Source: Rhodeus uyekii (lineage: Eukaryota; Chordata; Actinopteri; Cypriniformes; Acheilognathidae). Taken from it: 64,000 bases of DNA. Position numbers and translations under genes: made by a program. The stretch is taken from the NCBI GenBank assembly GCA_037043235.1, contig JAWRVZ010000016.1, positions 5,687,001-5,751,000 on the forward strand. The letters run 5' to 3'. The notes under the pieces are model-generated. The model made no database searches, was not told where the DNA came from, and worked only from the letters and a program-made list of their open reading frames with translations. This document shows, piece by piece, positions 20,675-31,827 of the stretch. Position 1 is the stretch's first letter; each line of letters starts with the position of its first letter.

Positions 20675-21551
20675 ATGTCATCTTCTCTAGTAATTTCTAC
20701 GTGCACTGCCTGCTTCATGCATACTCTGTCTGTCTCTGTCAGCAGTCAGGGCTTCACATATGATAAATGTAGGGACATAGTTAGGCTGACAGAGAAGATC
20801 TCAGAATTAGAGACACGCATCCAAACTTTAATCGAGGATAGTAAGAATGCAAGGGCTTTAGATACTGCTTTGGATGCGACTAGCTTAGCAAACCCTGTAC
20901 ATTGTTCGGTTCCAGCTGTAGAGCCCGTGCAGCAGGGCAACTGGGTGACTGTGAGACGGCATAATCGTGGGTAAAAAAACCACTGTTCCATTCCGATCAG
21001 AACATCAAACAGGTTCTCCCCACTCAGTGACGCACCAACTGAGAAACCTGTTGAAAGTGCCCTAGTGATTGGCGATTCTATTACTCGGAATGTGAAAATA
21101 GAGACTCCAGCCACCATAGTCACATGTTTGCCGGGAGCCAGAGCGCCTGACGTCAAAGCAAATTTAAAAGTGCTGGCTAAGGCTAATCGTAAATATTCTA
21201 AGATGTTATCTATATATTCACGTCGGCGCTAATGATGTCCGACTTCGCCAGTCGGAGATCACTAAAACTTATATTAAAGAGGTGTGTGAACTCGCAAGTA
21301 CGATGTCAGGCACTGTAATTTGCTCTGGCCCTCTTCCTATGCGCAGGAGTGATGAGATGCTTAGCAGATTATCCTCACTCAATAGCTGGATGTCTAAGTG
21401 GTGCCCGCAGATTAACATAGGGTTCATAGACAATTGGAAAAGTTTTTGGGGCAGACCTGACTTGTTGAAAAGAGATGGTGTTCATCCCACCTGGGATGGT
21501 GCCGCTCTTCTCTCTAGTAATTTGGCACATAGTCTTAGAGCTAAACCTTGA
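20675..21551 (+). pseudogene. L2 LINE ORF1 (coiled coil plus SGNH/esterase-like domain), disrupted
   Basis: The first part reads SEKISELETRIQTLIED-like heptads (LTEKISELETRIQTL), a likely short coiled coil. An in-frame TAA at 20972-20974 follows WVTVRRHNRG. Downstream, in another frame, comes ALVIGDSITRNV (GDS nucleophile block), then IHVGANDVRLR (G and N blocks) after a frameshift near 21205, then RDGVHPTWDGAALLSSNLA (catalytic D..H block). This block order is that of SGNH/GDSL esterase-like domains found in ORF1 of L2/CR1-group LINEs. As written it cannot make one protein. Confidence 0.75.
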
Positions 21552-21789
21552 CTAACTGGGGCCCAGGTCAGGAAGCAGACAAACTGGCTAAACCGACCGT
21601 CTGCTAGCTGTCTCACGTCACAGAGGTTAGAAAAATTATAACACATAGAGACTCTTTCTCCTAGATATCCTATAGAGACTGTGTCTGTTCCCCGAATTAG
21701 CAAATACAAAAAAACTCTCAAAACCATTTAAGGGTAAAAATCTATTTGATTTACAAACAACTAAGAACGGATATAACACAAATGAACAA

Positions 21790-22728
21790 ATGATAAAGCT
21801 TGGGTTACTGAATATACGATCCCTTTCCTCAAAAGCACTTATTGTAAATGATATGATTACAGATCATAAACTAGATGTGCTGTGTTTGAAAGAAACCTGG
21901 CTAAAACCAGATGATTACATTACTTTAAATGAGTCCACCCCTCAAGATTACTGTTATAAACATGAGCCTCATCTGAAAGGTAAAGGAGGAGGTGTTGCTG
22001 TAATTTATAGTAACACGATCAGGACTGCTCAAAGGTCTAATTTGAAATATAATTATTTTGTCCTTAATGTAAAATTATCTAGTGCAAGTATTAATTCCTG
22101 TTTAACTTTTGTGCTGGCTATTCTATACAGGCCACCAGGGCACCATACAGACTTTATCAAAGAATTTGCTGATTTTCTCTCAGAATTAGTAATGTCTGCA
22201 GATAAAGTCAAAATTGTCTGTGATTTTAATATCGATGTAGATAATGAAAAAGATGCATTGGGATTAGCATTTAGAGACATTTTAAACTCTATTGGAGTTA
22301 CACAACATGTATCAGGACCCACTCATTCTCGTAATCATACTTTAGATCTAATATTGTCACATGGGATCAATGTTGATACTGTTCAAATTCTGCAGCAGAG
22401 CGATGACATCTCAGATCATTACTTAGTTGCGTGTAGATTACCCTTAGCCAAAGTCGAAAAACTAACTCCCTGTTATAAATATAGTAGAACTATCACTCCT
22501 AACACAAAAGATAGCTTTATAAATAATCTTCCTGATCAGTTTGAACTTCTTAACATCCCAGATAGCCTGGGAGAACTTGATGTTGCAACAGAAACTATAA
22601 ACTCTCTCTTTTCCAGAACTTTAGACACTGTTGCTCCGTTACGCTTAAAGAAGATAAAAGAAAATAGTCCAACAAGCACACCCGAGCCCTCAAGAGAGCA
22701 GCCAGAAAAATGGAGCGGAGCTGGATAA
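21790..22728 (+). pseudogene. L2 LINE ORF2, AP-endonuclease-like part
   Basis: A 312-codon open frame. MIKLGLLNIRSLSSKA is the N-terminal N of the exonuclease-endonuclease-phosphatase fold. LKETWLKPDD follows, where the metal-binding glutamate is within LKETW. GGGVAVIYS, YRPPGHH, CDFNIDVD (D..N, usually GDFN, here with Cys before DFN) and SDDISDHYLV (final DH pair) complete the fold. A frameshift near 22700 separates it from the RT part. Confidence 0.85.
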
Positions 22729-22734
22729 AAACTG

Positions 22735-24588
22735 ACCTAGAGGTTTTTCGCATTTCATGGAAAGACAGCTCTATTGCATTCAGAAAAGGCCTTAAGATCA
22801 GCTAGATCTAACAAATACAACCCTAGGTATTTATTTGATACAGTGACTAAATTAACAAGAAATAAAGCCTCAACCCCAGATGCTTTAAAATAGCACAGCA
22901 GTAATGACTTCATGAACTTCTTTACTTGCAAAATTCATAATATTAGAGAGAAAATTATAACCATGCAACCGTCTACTAAAATATTCCAAAATACAGTAAA
23001 TTGTAGTGTCCCTGAAAAAAAATTCCACTCCTTCATTGCTATTGGGGAGGAAGAATTGTCTAAACTCGTTAAATCATCAAAATCAACAACATGTATGCTA
23101 GACCCAATACCGACTAAGCTACTGAAAGAGATGCTTCCAGAAATCATAGATCCTCTTCTGAATATTGTTAATTAATCTTTGTCATTAGGATACGTACCAA
23201 AAACCTTTAAACTAGCCGTAATTAAACCGCTTATTAAAAAAACCACAACTTGATCCTACAGAATTAGTTCATTACAGGCCGATATCGAATTGTCAAAGAT
23301 TCTAGAAAAGGCAATATCTTCACAACTATGTTCCTTTCTAGAAAGAAACAGCATCTACGAGGATTTCCAGTCAGGATTTAGACCATATCATAGTACTGAG
23401 ACTGCTCTCATTAGAGTTACAAATTATTTGCTCTTATCATCCAATCGTGGTTGTATCTCTCTGTTAGTGTTACTGGACCTTAGTGCTGCATTTGATACAA
23501 TCGACCACAAAATCCTTCTGAATAGACTTGAAAATTATGTTGGCATTAGTGGAGTTGCATTAGCCTGGTTCAAATCATACTTATCTGACCGTTATCAGTT
23601 TGTAGCAGTAAATGAGGAGATGTCATATCGGTCACGGGTTCAGTATGGAGTTCCTCAAGGTTCAGTACTAGGACCATTGCTTTTCACCCTGTACATGCTT
23701 CCTTTGGGTGCAGTTATTAGGAAACATGACATTAGCTTCCACTGTTACGCTGATGATATTCAGCTCTATATGTCTTCTCATCCTGATGAAATGAACAAAT
23801 TCACTAAATTAACAGAATGCATAACTGATATAAAAAATTGGATGACTAATAACTTTCTACTGCTTAATTCTGAAAAAACAGAGATTCTAATTATTAGACA
23901 AAAAAGTTCAGCACGTAATAATCTAGACTACTGCCTAACACTCGATGGCTGCTCTGTCAAGTCTTCGTCGTCAGTTAGAAACCTGGGTGTGCTCTTTGAT
24001 ACCAATCTTTCATTTGAAAGCCATGTTTCTAGCATCTGTAAAACGGCATTCTTCCATCTTAAAAATATATCTAAATTGCGACATATGCTCTCTAAGACAA
24101 ATGCGGAAAAGTTAGTTCATGCGTTCATGAGTTCAAGGCTAAATTATTGTAATGCTTTACTAGGTGGTTGCCCTGCACGCTTAATAAACAAATTCCAGCT
24201 GGTCCAAAATGCAGCAGCTCGAGTTCTTACTAGAACCAGGAAGTATGAGCATATTACCCCAGTTCTGTCAAACCTGCACTGGCTTCCTATTAATCACCAA
24301 ATACATTTTAAAAACTTGCTAATTACTTACAAAGCATTAAATGGTTTAGCTCCACAGTACTTGAGCGATCTCTTAACACATTATAGTCCTTCACGTCTAT
24401 TGCGATCCCAAAATACTGACCAGCTTATAATACCTAGAATATCAAAGTCAACTGCTGGCAGTCAATCCTTTTCCTATTTAGCTCCTAAACTCTGGAACAG
24501 TCTTCCTAATACAGTTCGGGAAGCAGACACACTCTGTCAGTTTAAATGTAGACTAAAAACACATCTCTTCAACCTGGCATACACATAA
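22735..24588 (+). pseudogene. L2 LINE ORF2, reverse transcriptase part
   Basis: Frames join across a frameshift near 22735-22900, a TAA at 23173-23175 and a slip in an A-run near 23240. The long open part (23290-24588, 432 codons) contains GFRPYHSTETAL, LLDLSAAFDTIDH (RT motif with catalytic Asp), YGVPQGSVLGPLLF, CYADDIQLY (YADD catalytic pair) and the C-terminal LHWLPINHQIHFK and LWNSLPNTVREAD blocks typical of L2/CR1-type LINEs. As it stands it is not expressible as one protein. Confidence 0.9.
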
Positions 24589-25216
24589 CACATTATACAT
24601 ACATTTTTAATCCAAATCATGTAAAATTATTGTTAGGCTGCATAATTTAAGCCGGAACCGGACACGAGCACAGCACTGCCCTGAAGTGTCTGCGGAGACC
24701 GTGACTCTACAAAACCCTCCCCTGTGACGATCATGAACCCATCTCTAACCAGACCAAATTGGACTTCATATTGGACTTGAATTGTTGTATAATAATCATG
24801 CACTGTTTGGCTGTTGGCCAGAGGAGAACTGGTCCCCCGACTGAGCCCAACGTTTTTTCTCCATTCTGTTCTTCATTCATTCCGTCACCTGCTGGAGTTT
24901 TGGTTCCTTGCCGCTGTCGCCTATGGCTTGCTCAGTTGGGGAAACTTAACACTTAAAATTAATCAATTTTATTGATTCGCCTGCTCTTTTGGGGCTTCTG
25001 TTCAGCCAAACAAACTTTGTTTATATTGTTTTTTCTGTGACCAATGTAAAGCTGCTTTGAAACAATCTACATTGTAAAAAGCGCTATATAAATAAAGGTG
25101 ACTTGACATGACTTTTTCGCTAAGAATGAAATGGATTGGGCTATAATTGTTTCACTGGGGAACTATTTTGTTGATTTCGGGGGATGAGTTTGATCTCTGA
25201 TATCTTGATAATGTGT

Positions 25217-25640
25217 TCATTCTGTGGGGAAGTACAGCTCAGTTTCCGCCCCTCCCAGGCTGCAGTGTGAGCAGAGTCTATCCTCACGGCCTTCTCCACA
25301 GCCACACTGCACTCTCTGAGTGTGTATCAATGTTTTCCTGAGCTTCACATCACTCACTGTGCTCAGGTAGAGTGCAACACTGTTTTCTCCATTTAGTGCA
25401 GAATAACACTCTGTTTTGTGTTGGTTTTTAATGGTGTTTGTCCAATGTCGGATGTACTTGTCTTTTTCTGTGTTGATGACTTGTGTGGGCCGAGTGTTTG
25501 TGAGACTGTGTGTGTGTGAGACTGGCTGATATCTGCAGGTGTGTGTGTGTGTGTCCTGAGGCCTATAAGGAAGACTAAATGTCTTAAACCCAAGATGCTG
25601 CAGAAAGCCTTCCCCATGCAGGTCACAAGGATGCTTTACA
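25217..25640 (-). repeat. repeat-derived ORF fragment with Cys-rich end
   Basis: Minus-strand frame with VKLRKTLIHTQR, then GREDRLCSHCSLGGAETELY. The pattern LRKTL..REDRLCxHC..xETEL.F recurs in many repeat-derived ORFs of fish genomes, where it resembles the zinc-binding tail of LINE reverse transcriptases. GT-rich runs at 25508 and 25540 interrupt the upstream part. Assignment is tentative. Confidence 0.35.
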
Positions 25641-25674
25641 GATTTTTCAGTTTCTTTAAACTGGTTTAGCAAAA

Positions 25675-26730
25675 ATTGCTAATTTTTTTTTTTCTTCCTC
25701 AGCGCCTCTTATTACGAAATCAAACTATTTGTCAGTATCTAATTTTTTATATATTTTATTTTATAATTGTCAAATTACTCTTTTGTTCTGTTTTGTAGAA
25801 TATGTTGACTATAGATATTTTACTTCAATGGCCCATTGTCAGTTATTCCTTACTTGACTGAGACATTGTCCTAATCAACTCCTAACCCTAAACACAATAA
25901 TTAACCTAATTTTTTTCAATACACGAGGCCCTACATTCTTATTTAAATTCAGTTTGACGAGAAACTTCCTTTTCATTAGCCACATCTCAGCATGGCGCTT
26001 CTTGTCTGGTGTGACTTAAAGTGCAGTAAACGGTCAAACTGTTTGTCCTACAAACTAGTGAGTTTATTAGTATGTTAAAAAAAATATGAAAACAATTACC
26101 GGTTTACAACTGTTTTTGCACAACTAAAGTAACTGGAGATGCCTGACACTGAAAGCCTTGAGCATTCAAATTTAACGTGCCTGCTCCCTCTCTCAGGTTA
26201 AAAACAAGATTGAAAGATATAAAAAAATGTAATCATTAGCATGGGTCTGGTCTTTGCATCTGTTTGTTTTAGGTTCAATTCAGGTCTCCTCTGTAGAATA
26301 AAGGGTCTTAGAAATCGGCTCCTGAAACTACAGCCTCCAGTATTGCAGGAATAAAGTCTTGAGGAACACAGAAAATGTGAGGTTGATAAGATTTGTGCAT
26401 TTGTGGTTATAATAGCAACTGTTTGTGTCACAAGCATACACTTTGCCCCGCTATGTGCATTTCTGTTGAGCGGAAACTGAGGTGAGATCCACACAGATTA
26501 AAGCAGTATTGCATCATGAAAGTGTGGACTTGGAGGAAGACTGCAAAGGCTTAGTCCTGTCCCAAATTGGACCTGAAGTGTGTCATTTGGGATAGGGTCT
26601 AACTTGGCTTCATCCAACATGCATACAATTAAAATCATACTACAAGTGTTCTTGGCATTCTCTAGCATTGTGCGGCCTACAAGTGAAACACAACATACAT
26701 TTAATCCTTTAAATATTTGATTACTTAGAC
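25675..26730. other. intergenic, nothing recognised except a short repeat
   Basis: AT-rich DNA without recognised genes. At 26552-26602 a small inverted-repeat motif (CTGTCCCAAATT and TCATTTGGGATAGGG) resembles the ends of the element at 47900-48183. Confidence 0.45.
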
Positions 26731-26732
26731 TA

Positions 26733-26885
26733 GAGGTGTCAAATCCTACTGAAGGGCCACTATCCTACGGAGCTTAGCTTTAATCCTAATTAAACACCAG
26801 AACCAGCTGACTAAAGTCTCCAGCTAGATCGGGACACTCAAAATATTAAATCCAGTTTGGTCGGGTTGGAGATGGGCTCTAGTAG
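26733..26885. repeat. MITE fragment (GAGGGCCAC type)
   Basis: GAAGGGCCACTATCCTACGG followed by AATCCTAATTAAACACCAGA and CCAGCTGACTAAAG. This is a common teleost repeat pattern also seen in pieces at 32674-33450. Confidence 0.45.
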
Positions 26886-27120
26886 AGTCACGGTCTCCGC
26901 AGACACTTCAGGGCTGTGCTGTGCTCGTGTCCAGGTGCAGGTCCTTCATCTGATCTGGATACGGGCCGGATCCGGCTGACCATGATAACCTCGGGATAAA
27001 CAGAGATAATATCAGCGTAGATGCCATTCTTCTTATCATTTAACGAGTACATCAGATGTTATGGGAATGTTCCCGGTTCCGGCTGACCAGAATTATGCAG
27101 CTAAACATTAATTTTACAAG
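26886..27120 (-). mobile_element. L2 LINE 3' UTR fragment (antisense), copy A
   Basis: Reverse complement of the 24650-24720 part of the LINE (GTCACGGTCTCCGCAGACAC, TTCAGGGCTGTGCTGTGCTC), followed by related 3' UTR sequence. Copy B at 28014-28275 shares the ATGCCATTCTTCTT and GAGTACATCAGATGTTATGG blocks. Confidence 0.75.
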
Positions 27121-27402
27121 AATTATGTGAATTGTGTGTTTTTGATTTTAGCGTGAGTGTGAAATGTGTAACTGGTTTGTCGCATGTGCTATTATCATCT
27201 AAGAGTTCATAGATGAACTGGACTATCAGTTGCATGGACAAATGGGAAATAGAAGTGGCGAATTGACCCAGAATGAGCAGAACATTTACCTGGTTAAGAT
27301 GTGCGGTTTGAAGAAGGACTGAAAGTAGCATTAGGTATTGGCATGGTCTTGACGTTGATTCCTGCAGTTACTGGTTGCCAGTGCTGTACATTAGAGGTAT
27401 AA

Positions 27403-27540
27403 CATGTCAAGTCAAGTCACCTTCATTTATACAGCTCTTTTTACAGTACAGATTGTTTCAAAGCAGATTTACAGCAACAAACCTGGGAGGTGACAGCAGG
27501 TGTAGAAGAAAGTCAGTTTTTGATTGATTCATTTTGATGT
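27403..27540 (-). mobile_element. L2-type LINE tail (antisense)
   Basis: CATGTCAAGTCAAGTCACC, then TTCATTTATACAGCTCTTTT and TTGTTTCAAAGCAGATTTAC: the L2 tail in reverse, from a subfamily slightly different from the LINE at 20370. Confidence 0.7.
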
Positions 27541-27620
27541 GAAAATCATTAGTTAACTTAGGGGCGATCATGCTTATACGACACAGTCTTCTACTGAAAA
27601 CAGAAAACTTTTAATGAACT

Positions 27621-27960
27621 TTGGCTGTTCATTTAAACGACAATGCCGTTTTGGTGGCCTAAGAATGCAAACTTTGAAACCTTTTGAAAACGAGTTTTGA
27701 AAACAATACAGTTATCATCTCCGTGTAAAAAAAAAGTAAATTGAGAAAACGGTAGCGGCATGCAGATGTGCATTACAGGTTTAATCTAAAGGCACGAGTG
27801 TTTGAATAGATATCTACATGGATGCATAGTCAGTAAGTAAGTGAAATCGCCAATTACTTGTCTGGCATGCATAATACAATGTTTTCAGTCGTTTCCACAG
27901 ATGTGCAAAAAGGGGAATCATTTTGATTATGTTTTCATCTGTACAGAGGATAAAAAAAAA
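27621..27960. repeat. MITE-like repeat (TTGGCTGTTCATTT type), copy 1
   Basis: Begins TTGGCTGTTCATTTAAACGA, with CAATGCCGTTTTGGTGGCCT and TTTTGAAAACGAG. A second copy at 29255 has the same start. The right boundary is uncertain. Confidence 0.45.
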
Positions 27961-28013
27961 ATTTTCATGGAAAAACCTTTATTGTGTTGATGAGGCTCTC
28001 AGAGGACAGTCTA

Positions 28014-28275
28014 GTTGACACGGTCTCAGCAGACACTTCAGGGCTGTGTTGTGGTTGTGTCCAGGTGCAGGTCCTTCATCTGATCAGGATTCGGCTGACC
28101 ACGGTACCCTCGGGATAAACAGAGAATAATATCAGTGTAGATGCCATTCTTCTTCTGATGTATCGAGTACATCAGATGTTATGGGAATGTTCCAAATTAT
28201 GCAGCCTAACAATCATTTTACATGATTTGGATTAAAAATTTATGTATAATGTGTTATGTGTATGACAGGTTGAAG
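28014..28275 (-). mobile_element. L2 LINE 3' UTR fragment (antisense), copy B
   Basis: ACGGTCTCAGCAGACACTTC, then AATTATGCAGCCTAACAATC and ATTTTACATGATTTGGAT. It matches the reverse complement of 24590-24720 in the full LINE, including the segment right after the ORF2 stop. Confidence 0.75.
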
Positions 28276-28477
28276 AGATGTGTGAGAACATGAGAGAATT
28301 TGCAGTGGTCATCACAAGTAGTGCAGCACTCTTGTAGATACTCGCAGGGAATGTGATGGGAGTAGAGCTTGTACAGGTCAGTTGAGGAGCAGACTGGATC
28401 TCCTTACACTGTAGAGAGTGAATTAGCATGTCTGAAAGACTCAGCTTCAGCTTTGAGACCAAGAGACAGAGGCCATT

Positions 28478-28660
28478 AAAAGGTTAGTTCACTCAAAAAT
28501 GAAATGAAAATTTGGTCACCATTTACCCAGCCTCATTTTGTTCCAAACCTGTGTTTATTTCTTCTGTTCAACACAAAAGATGATATTTTGAAAACTTTCT
28601 GTCACCAGACAGTTGAATGTAGCCATTGACTTTCATAGTAAACGAGTCAATTCAAGCAGA
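28478..28660. repeat. palindromic MITE, half copy
   Basis: AAAGGTTAGTTCACTCAAAA, TTGTTCCAAACCTG and CAACACAAAAGATGATATTT match the left half of 16766-17095. Confidence 0.65.
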
Positions 28661-29254
28661 TTAAAGTGAAAGCAGGTAGTGAAACAGAAAATGCGTAAAC
28701 ATTTTTGCTTTAGTAAGTAAATTTGGTTTACAAGTCATATGAGAGAAAACATTGTTTGTAAATTGCTTTGGATTAATGCAACTTAAAAATCAATAATTGT
28801 AAATGTCATTGAAATAATGTCAAATACAGTTTAACGGCAAGTACATTTGAATTGGCAGGCAAAGAGTTAATTGTGGCCCCTGGTAGAAGGGAGGAAGAGG
28901 AGCCGCTGGGTGAGACTGTGTGCTATTGAGAAGAGCATAGATGAACAGTAAGGTAATGAGACTGTAAACAGAAGCTTGAGTGTTGCATGGAGAGAGAGAG
29001 AGAGAACGGCTGAAGGACGTGAGATGATGCAAGGTGAAAGTATCAGTAGCAATGTTGAAATTACCAAGGTTATGTTGGTAAAACTTTTCTGAAAGTTCTT
29101 CTTTTTTCAATGCTTTGTCAGAAAGAAAAGAATGGAGTTACACAGCATTTCCTGTTAAATGAAAATGTAGTTTTTTCTTATGGTCTATCTACATTTTACA
29201 ATATCAATAAATTTTCTCTTGTTAAACGTTTTCCTTTTTTTTTTTGAAAAGCTT

Positions 29255-29460
29255 TTTGGCTGTTCATTTACACGACAATGGCGTTTTGGGGGCCTGAAAA
29301 CACGATCTTTTGAAAACGTTAGTTTTCTACAAGTGCAAATTATAGAAAACAATGATATGCTTATGTATATTAAATGTTTAGTCTATTGGTGCGTAATGTG
29401 ATATTTCTTTAAAGTGACATCGCAACCTACTGGCCCGGCAGCAGAATAGTGTTTTTAGTC
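29255..29460. repeat. MITE-like repeat (TTGGCTGTTCATTT type), copy 2
   Basis: TTGGCTGTTCATTTACACGA and CAATGGCGTTTTGGGGGCCT match copy 1 at 27621. It ends near CCTACTGGCCCGGCAGCAGA. Confidence 0.45.
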
Positions 29461-29729
29461 TTGTTTTGCGGATCTGTACAACCAGCGATTGTTGTGACAA
29501 TGTTGTTATTTGTACACAAAAAAATGCAAAGGAAAATCTTGCAAGTCATGTTAATGGACCCCAAACCAGCTTCTAACAATAAACACTGTCATTTCCTTTA
29601 CTTCTTTGTATTTATTACCAAGGCATACGGACCATATAAACAGATAACACACAAGAAACCAAAAAGTATCCTCACAATACTTCAAAACAAGGACAACAAT
29701 AACTAAACGGGTTTCTCAAAATGTAGCTT

Positions 29730-29735
29730 TTTATT
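29730..29735 (-). terminator. cables1 candidate polyadenylation signal
   Basis: AATAAA on the minus strand about 1.95 kb after the stop. A second candidate sits at 29976-29981. Usage cannot be decided from sequence. Confidence 0.4.
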
Positions 29736-30896
29736 GAACAAGCAAAGCAGCATATTTACACAAATGCATCTGCATTGTACAAATGTTTTATCGGTTTTAG
29801 GCATCCATCCCAGTCACTTGCTAACAATCCTAAAGTGCATTTAACAAGGCCAAATCTCCTCCTTTTATAACTCTTCACATTCTTGACATATTCATTTTAC
29901 AATTAAGTGGTTAAATGCAAGTTACTTCTCTAAAAGTTTATAATTCCTTCCGCTATTACATCCTTCTCAACTGATTTTATTTTGCATCAATTTCGAGCTA
30001 TTGTTAACAACTGATTTATGGAAGCGTAGTGCATAGTGAACAATATACATACAGGATTATGAATGTAGTAACACAATCTGTGCGCTGAGACATAAAATTC
30101 AGCTTACACACAATTCTGTACCACCAATGGTGATAGAAAATATCTGGTTCAGAGGAAACGGATTCAAAGTAATCATCAAATCAAACATATATTTTTAAAA
30201 AGTAGCGTTTGCAAGTCAAACGCAGGTTTAACACTGCTGTGGTGTACATGCATTAGTCAACACCGTAGCATATTAGTCATACAGAGTTCATTCCTGCCAC
30301 TGTTAGGCATTGATTATCAGCGGTATGGCCTGATGTTGCTTCATACAGTGTAGCACTACAAATGTGCTCATAATACACTCTAACATAGAGCACGGACACA
30401 GTCACCAGGAGACCACTAAACTGTCAAAGTCAATCCACAAGGGTAGAAAACGACATAAATGTACCCCTTAAGAACGGTGTAAAAGTCCCACTCGCGATAC
30501 CACAGCAGCATATTTTAGCTTGGTGGTAAGACGAAGAGAGGGAATGCTGGCTGAAATGAATTCAAATGAGCAATGAGATGAAGACTCTCCACCTGGAGCT
30601 TCTGCAGATGCCATAAAGGTCTTCCACACACAAGACCTGAAAAGTGCACTTGTAGTACATAAGAAAACGTCAGCGAAGAACAGTCACATACTTGCACGAG
30701 TTCAGGATCTTCTCTCTCCATCTCGCTCTCTCTTTTTTAAGGCTTTCAAACGAGAGTGCAGAGAAACTAGTCAAATTTGGCAGAGTGTCAAACTTTGGGA
30801 TTAAGGAAGATGTGAAGAATGGAAAAATACGGGAATACTGTAATCTGTGGAAAGAATGCAAAATCAAACAGTCCAAACTGGTTCTGCATAAAAAAT

Positions 30897-31216
30897 GGTT
30901 CCGTTCATCCAAAAATGAAAGTTCTGTCATCATTCACTCAACTCAAATTAATGTCATTCCAGCCGGTATGCGGTTTTTATGTACATGAAACACAACAAAG
31001 ATTGCAACGTTTTCAGTAGAGATTTTCAGCAAATAAGTCCACCCAAAAATGACAATTCTGTCATCTACCCTCACCCTCGTGTCAACCCAAACCTGAATGA
31101 CTTCTTTTCTTCCAGTTCGTTTGATTTTCTCCATACAATGCAAGTCAATGGCATTTCAGAACATCTTCGGTCATACATCTACAGGTTTGGAATTGTTTTT
31201 GGGTGAACCATCCCTT
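30897..31216. repeat. palindromic MITE sequence inside the presumed cables1 3' UTR
   Basis: Two left-end segments (CATCCAAAAATGAAAGTTCT at 30907 and CACCCAAAAATGACAATTCT at 31041) and one inverted right end (TTTTTGGGTGAACCATCCCT near 31195). They belong to the same family as 16766-17095. If the 3' UTR reaches 29.7 kb, this is exonised repeat. Confidence 0.55.
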
Positions 31217-31686
31217 GAAAAATCCCCAGATATCTTAGAATATAGAGCGCAAGTTGAATGTGTTTTCGGAGCTTGTCGCTATCAACTCTCACTGCATGGA
31301 AAAGCCAAACATGAAGCTTCCTCAAAAGCTCTCCTTTTGTGTTTCACGGAGAAAACAACAGCATACTAGTTTAGAATAACCTTGGGTTGAGTGAATTTTC
31401 ACGGTTCCTTTTAACACTTACAACCCAGTAAGTGGAGAAAATAATGAACACTTAAGATGTCCTCAGTGAACGGAGAAATCAACAGTCTAGGAAAAGCTAT
31501 TCCCTTTAGAAAGTAGCTTCTTAGAGTGAAAACAAGAGTTCGACATCGAATTGTCACTTTGGCTGAAAAGAGAACAGTGGAATAGTGTCTTCTTTCCAAC
31601 ATCTGGAGATGATCGTGGACGTTGGCGATGTGCATAGGGGTGAGAAGATCAGGAGAGGAGGAGGGCTCCCCTGATGGGGGCTTTTG

Positions 31687-31827
31687 CTAGGAGTTTTGCA
31701 GGAGGCGTCTGTAGTGGGGCATGACCTCGTGCTCCGGGAGATGCAGGTTGAACTCGAGGGCCACCAGGACAGGGAACTCGAAGGCGATCAGCTCTCGACG
31801 GTTCACCCGAAACCTCTCCTCCAGTTT
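31687..31827 (-). CDS. cables1: cables1 exon 10 with stop
   Basis: Acceptor ctgcctag, stop TAG at 31689-31687. Encodes KLEERFRVNRRELIAFEFPV, LVALEFNLHLPEHEVMPHYR and RLLQNS. The C-terminus closely follows human CABLES1. Confidence 0.97.
   Translation of the reverse strand, partial: KLEERFRVNRRELIAFEFPVLVALEFNLHLPEHEVMPHYRRLLQNS

Larger units (their letters stand above)
20370..25112 (+). mobile_element. L2-clade LINE, near full length, inactivated
   Basis: About 4.7 kb with a short 5' UTR, a broken ORF1 (20675-21551), ORF2 with an endonuclease (from 21790) and a reverse transcriptase (to 24588). A 3' UTR follows, ending in the L2 hallmark: GCTGCTTTGAAACAATCTAC, GCGCTATATAAATAAAGG and a short TGACTTGACATG tail. 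Multiple frameshifts and stops make it non-autonomous now, yet much of ORF2 is still open, so insertion was not ancient. The clade call rests on RT motifs plus the tail. The 5' boundary is approximate. It lies between the convergent npc1 and cables1 3' ends. Confidence 0.88.
29715..31686 (-). other. cables1: cables1 3' UTR (inferred)
   Basis: About 2 kb after the stop with no ORF of note. It ends at the AATAAA on the minus strand at 29735-29730; an earlier AATAAA at 29981-29976 is an alternative. It contains palindromic-MITE sequence (see 30897-31216). The extent is inferred. Confidence 0.5.
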
